Shown here in pieces: positions 1 to 9,431 of a stretch of 64,000 nt of DNA. The position numbers and the translations under genes were made by a program. The stretch spans positions 3,159,850 through 3,223,849 of the forward strand of contig CP050848.1 of assembly GCA_014873095.1 (NCBI GenBank). The letters are read 5' to 3'. The number at the start of each line of letters is the position of its first letter. Position 1 is the stretch's first letter. The notes beneath the pieces are model-generated. The model did no database searches and was not told the DNA's origin. It worked only from the letters and a program-made list of their open reading frames with translations. The stretch comes from Planctomycetales bacterium ZRK34. GTDB taxonomy: Bacteria > Planctomycetota > Phycisphaerae > Phycisphaerales > Zrk34.

Positions 1-3000
1 CGGCGGCGTGTGAGGCGGCGGCGCAGGGGGCGTCGGTGTTTCTGGCGGCGCCGCGGCCGTACCTGGGCGAGGATGTGACCGGCACGCTGCAGTTGTGGTT
101 GAAGCCGGGCGAGGAGCCGACGGGGGCGTTGGAGAAGTCGCTATTTGAGGTGGCCGCCCAGCCGGGTGAGCCGTTTCTCGAAGGCAGCGTTGGGTTTGAG
201 TACAAAGCCAGCGCCGTGCCGAATCCCGCTCACGCGGAGACGGGCAATCGCAATCGTCTGACCGATGGCAAGTGGCACAACGCGCCGCACGACTCGATTC
301 AGTTTGACGGGCCGGTGACGGTCGAGGCGGACCTGGGGTCCAGCCGCAAGGTTAAAAGCGTGCACATGCTGGCGTATCAGCGGCTCGACGATTTCGAAGT
401 CGGGCAGATGACGGTCTGGTCGAGCACCAACGGCAAGTACTGGCGCGAAGTAGGCACGGTGGAAAATCCGTACCTGACCAAGGGCGATCGCGAAGACAAC
501 TGCTATGCGATCAGCCTGGACGTGAAGCAGAAGGCCCGTTACGTGAAGGTCGAGGTCAAACCGGATGACGGGTCCAAGCGGATGCTGCTGGGCGAGCTGG
601 TGATTGTGGAAGACGCCCCGGCGGGCGCGGTGAAGGTGGCGAAAGAGGAGAAGACTCCGCCGCCGCCGACGCCGATGCACGTGAAGAAGGGATTGGACAC
701 GGCGCTGATCTCGGCGGGCGTGAAGTTTCTGTATGGCTGTGCGCCGACGGATGTGTTGGTCGACAGCGAGGGCAATCCGGCGGGCATCGTGATGGTCAAT
801 CGCTCCGGCCGGCAGGTCGTGCGCGGCAAGGTGATCATTGATGCGACGCCCCACGCGGCGGTGGCCCGCATGGCGGGTGTGAAACTGCGGCCGTTCAGCC
901 CGGGGCCGATGCAGTTCAAGCGCATCGTGGTTCACCCGGAGGTCAAGGCGGATGAGGCCAGCCTGCCGGCGAACGTGCAACGCGAAGACACCGGGGCCCG
1001 GTACCACTCGAAGTGGGGCCCGCTGCCGCTGTATGAATACACGCTGAAGATCGACATGGCGGCCGACGACGTGGTGTCGTTTCAGAAGGCCGAGCAGACT
1101 GCCCGCGATCTGACATTTCGCGCCGATCAGGTTGACGCCTCGGACACGCTGTTTTTCGTGCCGACCAATCCGCTGATCAGCAAGGCGGCCAAACCCGCAG
1201 CCAGCTTCGATGTTGATTCATTCGATCTGGCGGCGCTTGAGCCGAAGGGGTCGAATCGCTTGTTCGTGCTCAGCGGTTACGCCGACGTGACGCGCGACGC
1301 GGCTGCGCAGTTTGTGCGTCCGCTGTCGATCATCCGACTGGGCAAGCGCGTCGGTCAGACTGCGGCGGCGCTGGCTGCCAAAGCGCCGAAGGCTGACAAG
1401 GTCACGCTCGTGACGGCCGACGCCAAGGGGCGCGACCTCGGCGAAGTACGTGAAGACCTGGGTGGTGTGCGTCCGACGGATCGCGATCGCCCGACGTTGC
1501 ACAGCGAAGCGCGTCCGCTGCCGGTGCTCGGTGAGTATGACGTGGTGGTGGTCGGCGGCGGCACCGGTGGTGCGCCGGCCGGCATCGGCGCGGCCCGACA
1601 GGGCGCCCGCACGCTCGTGGTCGAGTACCAGGATGGACTCGGCGGCGTCGGCACGCTCGGCCTGATCAGCCTGTACTATCACGGGTATCGCCACGGGTTC
1701 ACCGCGGAAGTCGACAAGGGCGTCGAGGAAATGGGCGGCCCGAAATACCGCGGGTGGAACATCGCAGCCAAGGCCGAGTGGTGGCGCAGCGAAATCATCA
1801 AGGCCGGCGGGGATGTGTGGTTTTCGACGCTCGGCTGCGGGGCGCTGGTCGAAGACGGCGCGCTCAAGGGCGTGGTGGTGACGACGCCCTTCGGACGCGG
1901 CGTGGTGCTGGCCCGGTGCGTGGTCGATTCGACCGGCAATGCTGACATCGCCGCAGCCGCCGGGGCGAAAACGATGACGACCGACGCGGATCACGTCGCC
2001 ATGCAGGGCACGGGTCTTTCGCCGATCAACCTCGGCGCCGGTTACACCAATACCGACTACTCCTTCTCCGATGAGTCAGACCCCGTCGACCAGTGGCGGA
2101 TGATCGTCAACGCGCGGCGGAAGTTTGCCGGGGCGTATGACCTTTCGCCGCTGATCGACTCCCGCGAGCGGCGGCGCATCGTCGGTGATTTCTACATCAC
2201 GCCCCTGGACCTGATCAACAGGCGGACCTACCCCGATACCATCTCGATCCACAAGAGCAACTTCGATACGCACGGCTATACCGTCCATCCGATCTTCCTG
2301 ATCGACTTCCCGGACAAGAAGCAGATGGAGGTGAAGCTGCCTTACCGTTGTCTGCTGCCGCAGGGTTTTGACCGCATTCTCGTCACGGGCCTGGGCATCA
2401 GCGCCCACCGCGATGCCATGCCGATTCTCCGCATGCAGCCGTGCATTCAGAACCAGGGCTACGCGGCGGGCAGCGCGGCGGCGATGTCGGCCAAGTACGA
2501 CAAGCCCACACGTAAGATCGACATGGACTCGCTGCAGAAGCACCTGGTGGCGATCGATTCGCTGCCGCAGGAGGTGCTCGGCGCTGAGGATTCGTATCCG
2601 CTGCCGGAAGCGACCGTGGCCAAGGCGGTCGAGACCGTGGTCGATGAGTATCACGGTCTGTCAGCGATTCTGACACAACCGGAAATGGCGCTGCCGATGT
2701 TGCGCAAGGCGCACGACCAGGCGGAAGACCCCGCCCAGAAGCTGATCTACGCCAACCTGCTGGGCATGATGGGCGACCCGGCCGGCGCCAAGACGCTGGC
2801 TGATCACATCAAGACGGCCCCGTGGGACGAAGGCTGGAACTTCCGCGGGATGGGCCAGTTCGGCGGGTCGATCTCGCAACTGGATTCGCACATCATCGCG
2901 CTGGGTAAGAGCGGTGATCATTCGACCGCCCTGCCGGTGTTGATCGAAAGGGCCCGATCGCTGGAGCCGTCGATGGCGTTTTCGCACTTCCGTGCGGTGG

Positions 3001-3281
3001 CGATGGCATTCGAGGCGCTGCAGGATCCCGAAGCGGCGCCCGTGTTGGCGGAGGTACTGGCCAAGCCCGGCATGACCGGCTACGCCATTCATGAGGTCGG
3101 GGCCGACACCGACTACACCCGCCAGGAGCAGCGTTCTGAGCCGCTGCGTGAGATCATCCTCGCTCGCGCCTTGTACCGCTGTGGTGATCACAACGGCGTG
3201 GCCAAGCGGATTCTCGAAGAATACGCCCACGACCTGCGTGGCCTGTTCGCCAAGCACGCGATGGCGATCATGAATAAATAA
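1..3281 (+). CDS. Double FAD-dependent oxidoreductase with inserted discoidin-like domain (5' partial)
   Basis: The reading frame is open from base 3, and the first residues (AACEAAAQGASVFLAAPRPY) look like the end of a Rossmann FAD-binding fold, so the true start lies before the window. A beta-rich stretch from about bases 180 to 600 (GFEYKASAVPN ... ARYVKVEV) resembles an F5/8 type C (discoidin) domain placed inside the first flavin domain. A second complete flavin domain starts near base 1530 with VVVVGGGTGGAPAG, the dinucleotide-binding motif, and resembles the FAD_oxidored family common in Planctomycetota. The last 250 or so residues are helical and HEAT-like. The substrate is unknown; the family is usually secreted or periplasmic and associated with sugar or glycan oxidation. 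A strong terminator follows. Confidence 0.8.
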   Translation, partial: AACEAAAQGASVFLAAPRPYLGEDVTGTLQLWLKPGEEPTGALEKSLFEVAAQPGEPFLEGSVGFEYKASAVPNPAHAETGNRNRLTDGKWHNAPHDSIQFDGPVTVEADLGSSRKVKSVHMLAYQRLDDFEVGQMTVWSSTNGKYWREVGTVENPYLTKGDREDNCYAISLDVKQKARYVKVEVKPDDGSKRMLLGELVIVEDAPAGAVKVAKEEKTPPPPTPMHVKKGLDTALISAGVKFLYGCAPTDVLVDSEGNPAGIVMVNRSGRQVVRGKVIIDATPHAAVARMAGVKLRPFSPGPMQFKRIVVHPEVKADEASLPANVQREDTGARYHSKWGPLPLYEYTLKIDMAADDVVSFQKAEQTARDLTFRADQVDASDTLFFVPTNPLISKAAKPAASFDVDSFDLAALEPKGSNRLFVLSGYADVTRDAAAQFVRPLSIIRLGKRVGQTAAALAAKAPKADKVTLVTADAKGRDLGEVREDLGGVRPTDRDRPTLHSEARPLPVLGEYDVVVVGGGTGGAPAGIGAARQGARTLVVEYQDGLGGVGTLGLISLYYHGYRHGFTAEVDKGVEEMGGPKYRGWNIAAKAEWWRSEIIKAGGDVWFSTLGCGALVEDGALKGVVVTTPFGRGVVLARCVVDSTGNADIAAAAGAKTMTTDADHVAMQGTGLSPINLGAGYTNTDYSFSDESDPVDQWRMIVNARRKFAGAYDLSPLIDSRERRRIVGDFYITPLDLINRRTYPDTISIHKSNFDTHGYTVHPIFLIDFPDKKQMEVKLPYRCLLPQGFDRILVTGLGISAHRDAMPILRMQPCIQNQGYAAGSAAAMSAKYDKPTRKIDMDSLQKHLVAIDSLPQEVLGAEDSYPLPEATVAKAVETVVDEYHGLSAILTQPEMALPMLRKAHDQAEDPAQKLIYANLLGMMGDPAGAKTLADHIKTAPWDEGWNFRGMGQFGGSISQLDSHIIALGKSGDHSTALPVLIERARSLEPSMAFSHFRAVAMAFEALQDPEAAPVLAEVLAKPGMTGYAIHEVGADTDYTRQEQRSEPLREIILARALYRCGDHNGVAKRILEEYAHDLRGLFAKHAMAIMNK

Positions 3282-3310
3282 CCACCCGGGTTCGGGTGAT
3301 GAGGAATCAG

Positions 3311-3361
3311 ACGGGCGCCACGGATGGGCCATCGGCTCAAACCGTGGCGCCCGTTGTTTTT
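3311..3361 (+). terminator. Rho-independent terminator
   Basis: A perfect 13-bp stem (ACGGGCGCCACGG at 3311-3323 pairing with CCGTGGCGCCCGT at 3342-3354) with an 18-nt loop is followed by TGTTTTTA. It ends transcription of the oxidoreductase gene and insulates the sigma-factor cassette that starts at 3475. Confidence 0.9.
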
Positions 3362-3474
3362 AGGCGCATACGAGAATTTTCGACAAAATGAGTGATTTGT
3401 TGTTGCGCCGCGGCTGTGGGCGGTTCAGTAACGATGTGGGCCCATGCGCCCGCAAGGCCCTTGGAAGGACTTTG

Positions 3475-4014
3475 ATGGCAGGCGATCAACGACAACAGGA
3501 CGGCCAGTTTGCCCGGTTGTGGGTCAAATCACAGCCGATCGTGACGGCATTCGTGCGTACGCTGGTGACCAATCTCGCCGACGCCGACGACCTCGTGCAG
3601 AACATCGCCGCCGAAGCGATGGTGGACTTCGACAAGTTCGACCCGACGGTGGGCACATTCACCGGCTGGGCGATCGGCATCGCTCGCTACCGGGTGCTGA
3701 ACCACTACCGCACCACGCGGCGGGATCGGCACGTGTTCAGCGAGAAGACCATCGATCGGCTCATCGAGGCGCATCAGCGGATCGACACGCAGGCCGATGC
3801 CTTCCGCGAGGCGCTGGAGCACTGCCTGGACCGCCTGCCGGCACGCCAGCGGGCGATGATCGATCTGCGTTACATCGACGAGTTGGGTCGCGAGCAGATC
3901 GCCAGTCAACTCAAGACGACGGGCGCCGCCGTGGCCATGGCGCTGGTGCGCATCCGTCGGGCGCTGGCATCGTGCATTCAAATGCGTGTGGCATCGGAGC
4001 GTTCACGTGGTTGA
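3475..4014 (+). CDS. ECF-type RNA polymerase sigma factor, cassette 1
   Basis: A 179-residue sigma-70 family protein of the kind found in Rhodopirellula and Verrucomicrobium. Region 2 is visible as DADDLVQNIAAEAMVDFDKF followed by GWAIGIARYRVLNHYR. Region 4 is LDRLPARQRAMIDLRYIDEL plus a helix-turn-helix (REQIASQLKTTGAAV). The ATG at 3475 is chosen because GGAAGGA lies 5 nt upstream; an in-frame ATG at 3388 would add 29 unlikely residues. The stop overlaps the FecR gene by 8 nt, so the two are translationally coupled. By family knowledge it should drive a small regulon and be held inactive by the FecR protein encoded next. It is the first of three paralogous sigma genes in the window. Confidence 0.9.
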   Translation: MAGDQRQQDGQFARLWVKSQPIVTAFVRTLVTNLADADDLVQNIAAEAMVDFDKFDPTVGTFTGWAIGIARYRVLNHYRTTRRDRHVFSEKTIDRLIEAHQRIDTQADAFREALEHCLDRLPARQRAMIDLRYIDELGREQIASQLKTTGAAVAMALVRIRRALASCIQMRVASERSRG

Positions 4015-5449
4015 GTTGGAGCATCAGATCGACGCATGGCTCGAGGGCGCGCTGGACGACGCGTCTGCTGCCGCGCTGGATCAGTCGCTTGCTGATGATG
4101 CAGCGGCGGCGGATCAGTTCGTGCTGATCGGCATGGTGCACAGCCTGCTGATCGATCACGCGGCGGTGGAGCACGGCCGGCGATCGCTGGGGGGTGAACC
4201 CGAGACACGGCGCCCGGAATTTCGGATTCAGATCAAGACGGCGCTGGCGTTGGCTGCCGCGCTCGCCATTGCGATCAGCGCCTGGATGGTGCATTTTTAC
4301 GGTGAGTCGTCGAGTTCCTCTTCGGCGCGATTCAGCACACAGCCCGAAAGCGTAGCAACGCTCACGAGTACGGAAAACGTGACCTTCGCCGATTCCGCCG
4401 GCGTAATGAACCCGGGCGCAGAGCTTCGGCCGGGGCTGCTGAAGATCGCCTCAGGCACGACGCAGGTGATGTTCAAATCGACGGCGGTGGTGGATCTGTT
4501 CGGCCCGGCGGAATTCGAACTGGTCGGGCCCAATCGCGGCACGTTGCATAGCGGCATGATGCAGGCCTACGTCCCCGAGCGGGCGCGCGGTTTCACCATC
4601 AACGCGGCGACGTTTACCGTGATCGACCTCGGCACCGAGTTCGAAATGCGCATCAACGACGACCGCTCGGGCGAACTGTACGTGATCAGTGGGACGGTGG
4701 AGCTACAGCCGAACGCAGAAACCAAGTCGGTGATGTTGACCGCAGGCCAGGGATCGCTCATCAGTGACGATGGGCGCGTGCTTGCGGTTTTGCGGGATGA
4801 GCTGCATCGGCGGCCAATTTACCGCGAAGTGTTTGAGTCGACGGACCGCCAGGAGAATCATCCGCTGGCGGAAGTCGGCTGGCGCATCGACAAGTCGCCC
4901 GGCATTCCCGCCAGCGAGTTGGGATTGTCGTGGGTCCAGCACGACCGCGGTGTGGAACCGATTCATTCGCAGCCCCAGTCCGGCGCTGTGGTGGATTCGT
5001 TCATGCTGACGATGGACACGCAGGCGGGCGTGGACTATCTGTTCTGGACCGATGAGTTCCAGATCGAAGCCGATCTCTGGCGCCCGGTGCGTGTGCAATG
5101 GAATCAGCGCTTTGACGATGCGTCGAATATCGTCCGTGTGGCGCTGCGGCTCGGCAGTAAGTGGTATGCCCTGGAGTCCGCTGAAACCCAGGCGATCGAC
5201 CAGGGATGGCAGCATGCTGTGTTGTCATTGCGCGGCGCCACGTGGCGACGGCTGGATTTCGAGCCCGGCAAGGTGTTGCAACTCGGACAGATCGTCACGC
5301 CGCAGATTGGCGACATCACCGCATTCGGACTCTTCGTGGAAAAACGGCGCGGCTTCAAGCTGCGTTTCGATACTGTGCAGATCGATGCCGTCCCGGCTGT
5401 GAGGACGGTCTACCAGAACGCAATTTCGCCAACCTTACCCAAGGAGTAA
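4007..5449 (+). CDS. FecR-type anti-sigma/sensor protein with cargo-like C-terminal domain, cassette 1
   Basis: About 480 residues. The GTG at 4007 is favoured because CGGAG lies 7 nt upstream. Residues 1-75 are cytoplasmic and probably bind sigma; residues 78-98 are one membrane helix. A FecR domain follows (GLLKIASGTTQVMFKSTAVV, GPAEFELVGPNRG, AYVPERARGFTI, VIDLGTEFEM). From residue 271 to the end a beta-rich domain (IYREVFE, VDYLFWTDEF, GSKWYALE, IGDITAFGLF) is clearly homologous to almost the whole mature protein encoded next at 5454-6185. The FecR topology is established; that the C-terminal domain senses or mimics the exported protein is inference. AAGGAG at 5441-5446, inside the gene end, serves the next gene, giving a tight operon. 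Confidence 0.85.
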   Translation: MVELEHQIDAWLEGALDDASAAALDQSLADDAAAADQFVLIGMVHSLLIDHAAVEHGRRSLGGEPETRRPEFRIQIKTALALAAALAIAISAWMVHFYGESSSSSSARFSTQPESVATLTSTENVTFADSAGVMNPGAELRPGLLKIASGTTQVMFKSTAVVDLFGPAEFELVGPNRGTLHSGMMQAYVPERARGFTINAATFTVIDLGTEFEMRINDDRSGELYVISGTVELQPNAETKSVMLTAGQGSLISDDGRVLAVLRDELHRRPIYREVFESTDRQENHPLAEVGWRIDKSPGIPASELGLSWVQHDRGVEPIHSQPQSGAVVDSFMLTMDTQAGVDYLFWTDEFQIEADLWRPVRVQWNQRFDDASNIVRVALRLGSKWYALESAETQAIDQGWQHAVLSLRGATWRRLDFEPGKVLQLGQIVTPQIGDITAFGLFVEKRRGFKLRFDTVQIDAVPAVRTVYQNAISPTLPKE

Positions 5450-5453
5450 AGTC

Positions 5454-6185
5454 ATGAGAATCCAAACGAACGTACTGACGCTTTTTGCCGCGGCAATCCT
5501 CTGCATGCTGGCGGTCGGACATGCGCAAGCCGGCGTGATCTATCGGGAAGTCTTCCCCAACAACACCGCCAACAATGACGCTTTGTCCACCGACGACTGG
5601 CAGATCAACAGCGATGCCGGCGCTCTGGCCGCCTCGCAGGTCAACTCGCCGACCACCGGCTCGCCGACGAATCAGTCGGCGGTCAATTCCAACCCGGACA
5701 GCGCGGAAATCAGCAACGGCTACGCGTTCAACAACGATGCCAACGGCGTGGATTACCTGATCTGGACCGATGAATACACCGTGGATCGCACGGCCTATTC
5801 CATCACATCCATCAGTTGGTACCAGGCCAACGAATCGACATCTGATGTTTCGCGGGCTGCGATTCAGATCGGCAGCCAGTGGTACGCCTCATCGCAGACG
5901 TTTCAGAATACATCAGCTTACTTTGGAGGCAGCGGCGGCGAACTGATGAGCCTGGACTTTGCGTCCGCCAATTGGCTGCTGCTGGATTTTACCGATGGTT
6001 CCAGCCTGGCGCTGGGTTCGGCCGCGTCGCTGCCCGGCGGTGACATCACCGCGTTTGGCGTCTACTACGACTCCAAGGTCGCACGCCTGCGTCTGGATAC
6101 TTATGCCATCACGGCGATCCCCACGCCTGCAGCCCTGCCGGCCGGGCTGGGGATGCTGGCCATGATCGCCTGGCGTCGTCGCTGA
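5454..6185 (+). CDS. Secreted PEP-CTERM-like protein, cassette 1
   Basis: A 243-residue exported protein. The signal peptide is residues 1-27 (hydrophobic [16 protein letters not shown]). The mature beta-rich domain (residues 28-222) shares [34 protein letters not shown] and RLRLDTY with the C-terminus of the FecR protein just upstream. The tail is [20 protein letters not shown], that is a proline-containing motif, a hydrophobic helix and an arginine cluster, as in exosortase/PEP-CTERM sorting signals, so it is probably processed and released to or anchored at the cell surface. AAGGAG lies 7 nt before the ATG. No catalytic motif is recognised; a carbohydrate-binding or matrix role is inference. 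Confidence 0.8.
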   Translation: MRIQTNVLTLFAAAILCMLAVGHAQAGVIYREVFPNNTANNDALSTDDWQINSDAGALAASQVNSPTTGSPTNQSAVNSNPDSAEISNGYAFNNDANGVDYLIWTDEYTVDRTAYSITSISWYQANESTSDVSRAAIQIGSQWYASSQTFQNTSAYFGGSGGELMSLDFASANWLLLDFTDGSSLALGSAASLPGGDITAFGVYYDSKVARLRLDTYAITAIPTPAALPAGLGMLAMIAWRRR

Positions 6186-6201
6186 TCGGGAGGTTGGTCG
6201 C

Positions 6202-6978
6202 ATGCGTCGACACGCTTTCACCTTGATCGAGTTGCTCGTGGTCGTCAGCATCATCGCGCTGTTGATCGCGATTCTGCTGCCGTCACTGAGCAAGGCGCGC
6301 GACACGGCCAAGCGTGTCGTGTGTCTATCCAATCAGCGACAGTTGACCACGGTCGGCATCATGTATGCCGGTGAAAACAAGCTGTACGTGCCATACGCCG
6401 ATGATAATCCGACGCATGCGGCCTCCCACTTTACGTTTCCCTATTCGTGGAACATTGAGCGTTTCGTCAAACCCCTCAAGCCGTACCTCGGCGAGATCGA
6501 AGCCATCAGTTGCCCGGGCTGGCCCGATCCCAATCCGTTTACACCAGGGTCCAGCGGGCCTTTCAGCGCCGGGCATGTCGGAGATTACATCTCGCATATC
6601 CTCTGGCTGCCCGGCAAGGATGAAGCTGCCAACTACTGGCTTGAGAAGACCCCCTCCGCCGCATCGGTTCATTTAACCAGCAGCAAGCCGGCGACCCTCA
6701 TGACCGCGGATTGGACCATCTACTGGCAATCGGGTGTCAACCCGCAGCTTTCGCAGTTCGGGTATATCAATCACGGAACCCACGGCGGCGGTGAATACGC
6801 CGGCACGATCGACGAGTTCGTTCAAGCCGTCGAGGGCACGAATCGAACCTACGTCGATGGCCACGGTGAATGGGCCACGCCCGGCAGCATGGGCGCCGAC
6901 GGCGGACGGATGACCCCGCTGGCGCTGGAGGCGCGCTACAGCCATGCGCTGCCGGCCAGCCGCCCGTACTGGTGGTGA
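6202..6978 (+). CDS. Type II secretion prepilin-like protein (H-X9-DG type), cassette 1
   Basis: 258 residues. It starts [20 protein letters not shown], a type IV prepilin leader with a short positive segment, cleavage expected before Phe, Glu at +5, and a long hydrophobic helix. The globular part ends with [10 protein letters not shown], like the C-terminal DG motif of the planctomycete prepilin-type family, and the chain finishes PYWW. Such proteins are assumed to be pseudopilins of a type II secretion-like machine. The gene lies 16 bp after the PEP-CTERM-like gene. Cassettes 2 and 3 carry a paralogue at the same place, and cassette 2 shares the YWW ending, so export of neighbouring products is a reasonable inference. 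Confidence 0.85.
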   Translation: MRRHAFTLIELLVVVSIIALLIAILLPSLSKARDTAKRVVCLSNQRQLTTVGIMYAGENKLYVPYADDNPTHAASHFTFPYSWNIERFVKPLKPYLGEIEAISCPGWPDPNPFTPGSSGPFSAGHVGDYISHILWLPGKDEAANYWLEKTPSAASVHLTSSKPATLMTADWTIYWQSGVNPQLSQFGYINHGTHGGGEYAGTIDEFVQAVEGTNRTYVDGHGEWATPGSMGADGGRMTPLALEARYSHALPASRPYWW

Positions 6979-7031
6979 GCCGACGGATGGCTGGCCACGC
7001 TGAACAACCGTTGCACGGAAGGACGCAGGAC

Positions 7032-9419
7032 ATGTCGAGGTCGAGTGCTTGTGTGTTGATCGCGACCGTTCTGTGGTTGGCGCTGGGCGGCCTGTGCGGC
7101 GCTGAAGCCGCTGAGCCGATTCGCAAACCGAACATCGTGCTCATCTTCATCGACGACATGGGCTATGCGGATGTCGGTTGCTTCGGGGCTGACGACCTGC
7201 GCACGCCGCACATCGATCGGCTCGCCGCCGAGGGGATGAAGTTCACCAGTTACTACGCAGCGCCCGTCTGCTCCATGAGCCGGGCGAGCCTGATGACCGG
7301 GTGCTACAACGTGCGCGTGTCCGTGCCGGGTGTGTTGTATCCCGACAGCGAGATCGGGTTGAATCCCGACGAAGTGACCGTCGCTGAAGTGCTCAAGTCG
7401 CGCGGCTACGCCACCGCCTGCATCGGCAAATGGCACCTCGGCGATCGGCCGGCGCATCTGCCCACCCGCCAGGGCTTCGACGAATACTTCGGCATTCCCT
7501 ATTCCAACGATATGGGCCTGACCACGCATCCCAAGCGAAACTTCCCGCCGCTGCCGATGATGCAGGGTGAAACCGTCATCGAGACCGAGCCGGATCAATC
7601 CCAACTCACGCGGCGATACACCGAGCAGGCCGTCCGCTTCATCACCGAACACAAGGACGGCCCGTTCTTCCTCTACCTGCCGCATTCGATGGTGCATATT
7701 CCGCTGGATGCTTCCGAGCCGTTCAAGGGCAAGTCCAAACGCGGCATCTATGGGGATGCCGTTGAAGAGATCGACTGGTCGGTCGGCCGCATCATGGCGG
7801 TGCTTGATGAACTCAGCATCGCCGATCAGACCCTCGTGATGTTCACCAGCGACAACGGCCCGGCCAGTCAGGCCCAGGGTTCGGCCAAACCGCTGCGTGG
7901 ACGCAAAGAGTCCAGCTATGAAGGGGGCATGCGCGAGCCGACGATCATCCGCTGGCCCGGTCACGTGCCGGCCGGTACGGTCTGCGATCGGATCGTCGGC
8001 AATATCGATGTGTTGCCGACCTTCGCCGCGCTCGCCGAAGCTCCGCTTCCGAAAGATCGCACCCTCGACGGGCGTGATTTCTCATCGCTCCTGACAAACC
8101 CCGACGGCCCGTCGGTCCGCAGGGTGCAGTTGTATCACGTGCGCAGCGGCGCCGCCCAGGCGATCCGCATCGACGATTACAAGTTGCGCATACACCGCAA
8201 TCGCGTCGAGCTATTCAACCTCGCTGATGATATTCGCGAGTCGAAAAATCTCGCTTCCGCCATGCCGCAGAAAGTCGCTGAACTACGGGCCGAACTGCAT
8301 CGTCGTGACCAGGACATCCGACAACACCAGCGCCCGCCCGGGCGCGCCGAGGCGATTAAGCCACCGATGATTAACACACGCCCGGGCAGTGAATACGCCG
8401 ATGCCGATCGCAAGTTTCAAGGCATCCCCAGCATCGCCCGCGCGCCGGGCGGCCGGTTGTGGGCGGCGTGGTACGGCGGCGGGAAGAAGGAAGGCCCGAA
8501 CAACTACATCATGCTTTCGACCAGTGGTGATGACGGTCAGAACTGGTCGGATCTGAAACTCGTGGTAGACCCGCCGTTCCGCGCGTCAGAACCCGCGGTC
8601 TGGGTTGATCCCGGTGGTCGGTTGTGGTTGGCGATCAACCTGTATCCCAAAGGGCTCGGCGGCGGCGACACACAAATGTGGGCCGTCACCACGGACGATC
8701 CCGATCAGGCGGACCCGACCTGGAGCAAGCCGCGGCTGCTCGCCCGCAATCTCAACAACTTCAATAAACCGATCGTGTTGAAATCCGGCGCGTGGCTCTG
8801 GCCGGCCGGTGACTGGTGGATGGGGCGTGATCTGAAGCACCCTTCGCGCCCCTTGCTGTCAGACGATCAGGGCAGAAGCTTTCAGCCGGGCGGGCCGGTG
8901 CTTGTTCCGCCCAAAGTCAGAGAATTCGATGAGTACAACGTGGTCGAACTTCGCGATGGCCGGCTGTGGCTGCTGACGCGAACAACCAGCGGGCGCCCGT
9001 ATGAATCCTTCTCCAGCGACGGGGGCAAAACATGGAGCCCGGCGACCGCCAGCGCCACCATTCGGCACACCCACAGCAGGCACTTTCTGACGCGACTGCG
9101 TTCGGGCAATCTGATGCTGATTAAACACGGGCCGATCGATCAGAATGTCGGCCGGTCGCAACTGATGGCGTTCGTATCCAGCGACGAGGGCCGCACCTGG
9201 CAAGGTGGACTCATGCTTGATGAACGCGAGCAGGTGTCGTATCCGGATGGGTGTCAGGCGCCGGATGGTACGATCTATGTGGCTTATGATTATGAACGCA
9301 CCGGCGCTTCGCAGATTCTGATGGCCCGCTTTACCGAAGCGGATGTTCTCGCCGGTCGCGTGGTGTCGGATGGCGCCGCGCTGCGATGCGTGATCAACGA
9401 TGCGGCCGGACAGCCATAA
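7032..9419 (+). CDS. Secreted sulfatase fused to a BNR/sialidase-like domain
   Basis: 795 residues from the ATG at 7032, which has GGAAGGA and GCAGGA upstream. Residues 1-27 are a signal peptide. Residues 33-430 are a type I sulfatase: metal-binding FIDDMGYADVG with Asp41 and Asp42, active-site segment CSMSRASLMTG with Cys80 (the formylglycine precursor), and GKWHLGD. The usual C-x-P-x-R motif has Met instead of Pro. Residues 455-790 form a six-bladed propeller-like sialidase/BNR region with Asp-box motifs (STSGDDGQNW, SSDGGKTWS, SSDEGRTWQ). The fusion would let one enzyme remove sulfate and act on, or bind, the glycan. It follows cassette 1 and is probably its effector. Sulfatase identity is secure; glycosidase activity of the C-terminal part is not. 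Confidence 0.88.
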   Translation: MSRSSACVLIATVLWLALGGLCGAEAAEPIRKPNIVLIFIDDMGYADVGCFGADDLRTPHIDRLAAEGMKFTSYYAAPVCSMSRASLMTGCYNVRVSVPGVLYPDSEIGLNPDEVTVAEVLKSRGYATACIGKWHLGDRPAHLPTRQGFDEYFGIPYSNDMGLTTHPKRNFPPLPMMQGETVIETEPDQSQLTRRYTEQAVRFITEHKDGPFFLYLPHSMVHIPLDASEPFKGKSKRGIYGDAVEEIDWSVGRIMAVLDELSIADQTLVMFTSDNGPASQAQGSAKPLRGRKESSYEGGMREPTIIRWPGHVPAGTVCDRIVGNIDVLPTFAALAEAPLPKDRTLDGRDFSSLLTNPDGPSVRRVQLYHVRSGAAQAIRIDDYKLRIHRNRVELFNLADDIRESKNLASAMPQKVAELRAELHRRDQDIRQHQRPPGRAEAIKPPMINTRPGSEYADADRKFQGIPSIARAPGGRLWAAWYGGGKKEGPNNYIMLSTSGDDGQNWSDLKLVVDPPFRASEPAVWVDPGGRLWLAINLYPKGLGGGDTQMWAVTTDDPDQADPTWSKPRLLARNLNNFNKPIVLKSGAWLWPAGDWWMGRDLKHPSRPLLSDDQGRSFQPGGPVLVPPKVREFDEYNVVELRDGRLWLLTRTTSGRPYESFSSDGGKTWSPATASATIRHTHSRHFLTRLRSGNLMLIKHGPIDQNVGRSQLMAFVSSDEGRTWQGGLMLDEREQVSYPDGCQAPDGTIYVAYDYERTGASQILMARFTEADVLAGRVVSDGAALRCVINDAAGQP

Positions 9420-9431
9420 CACGATCCGGCG

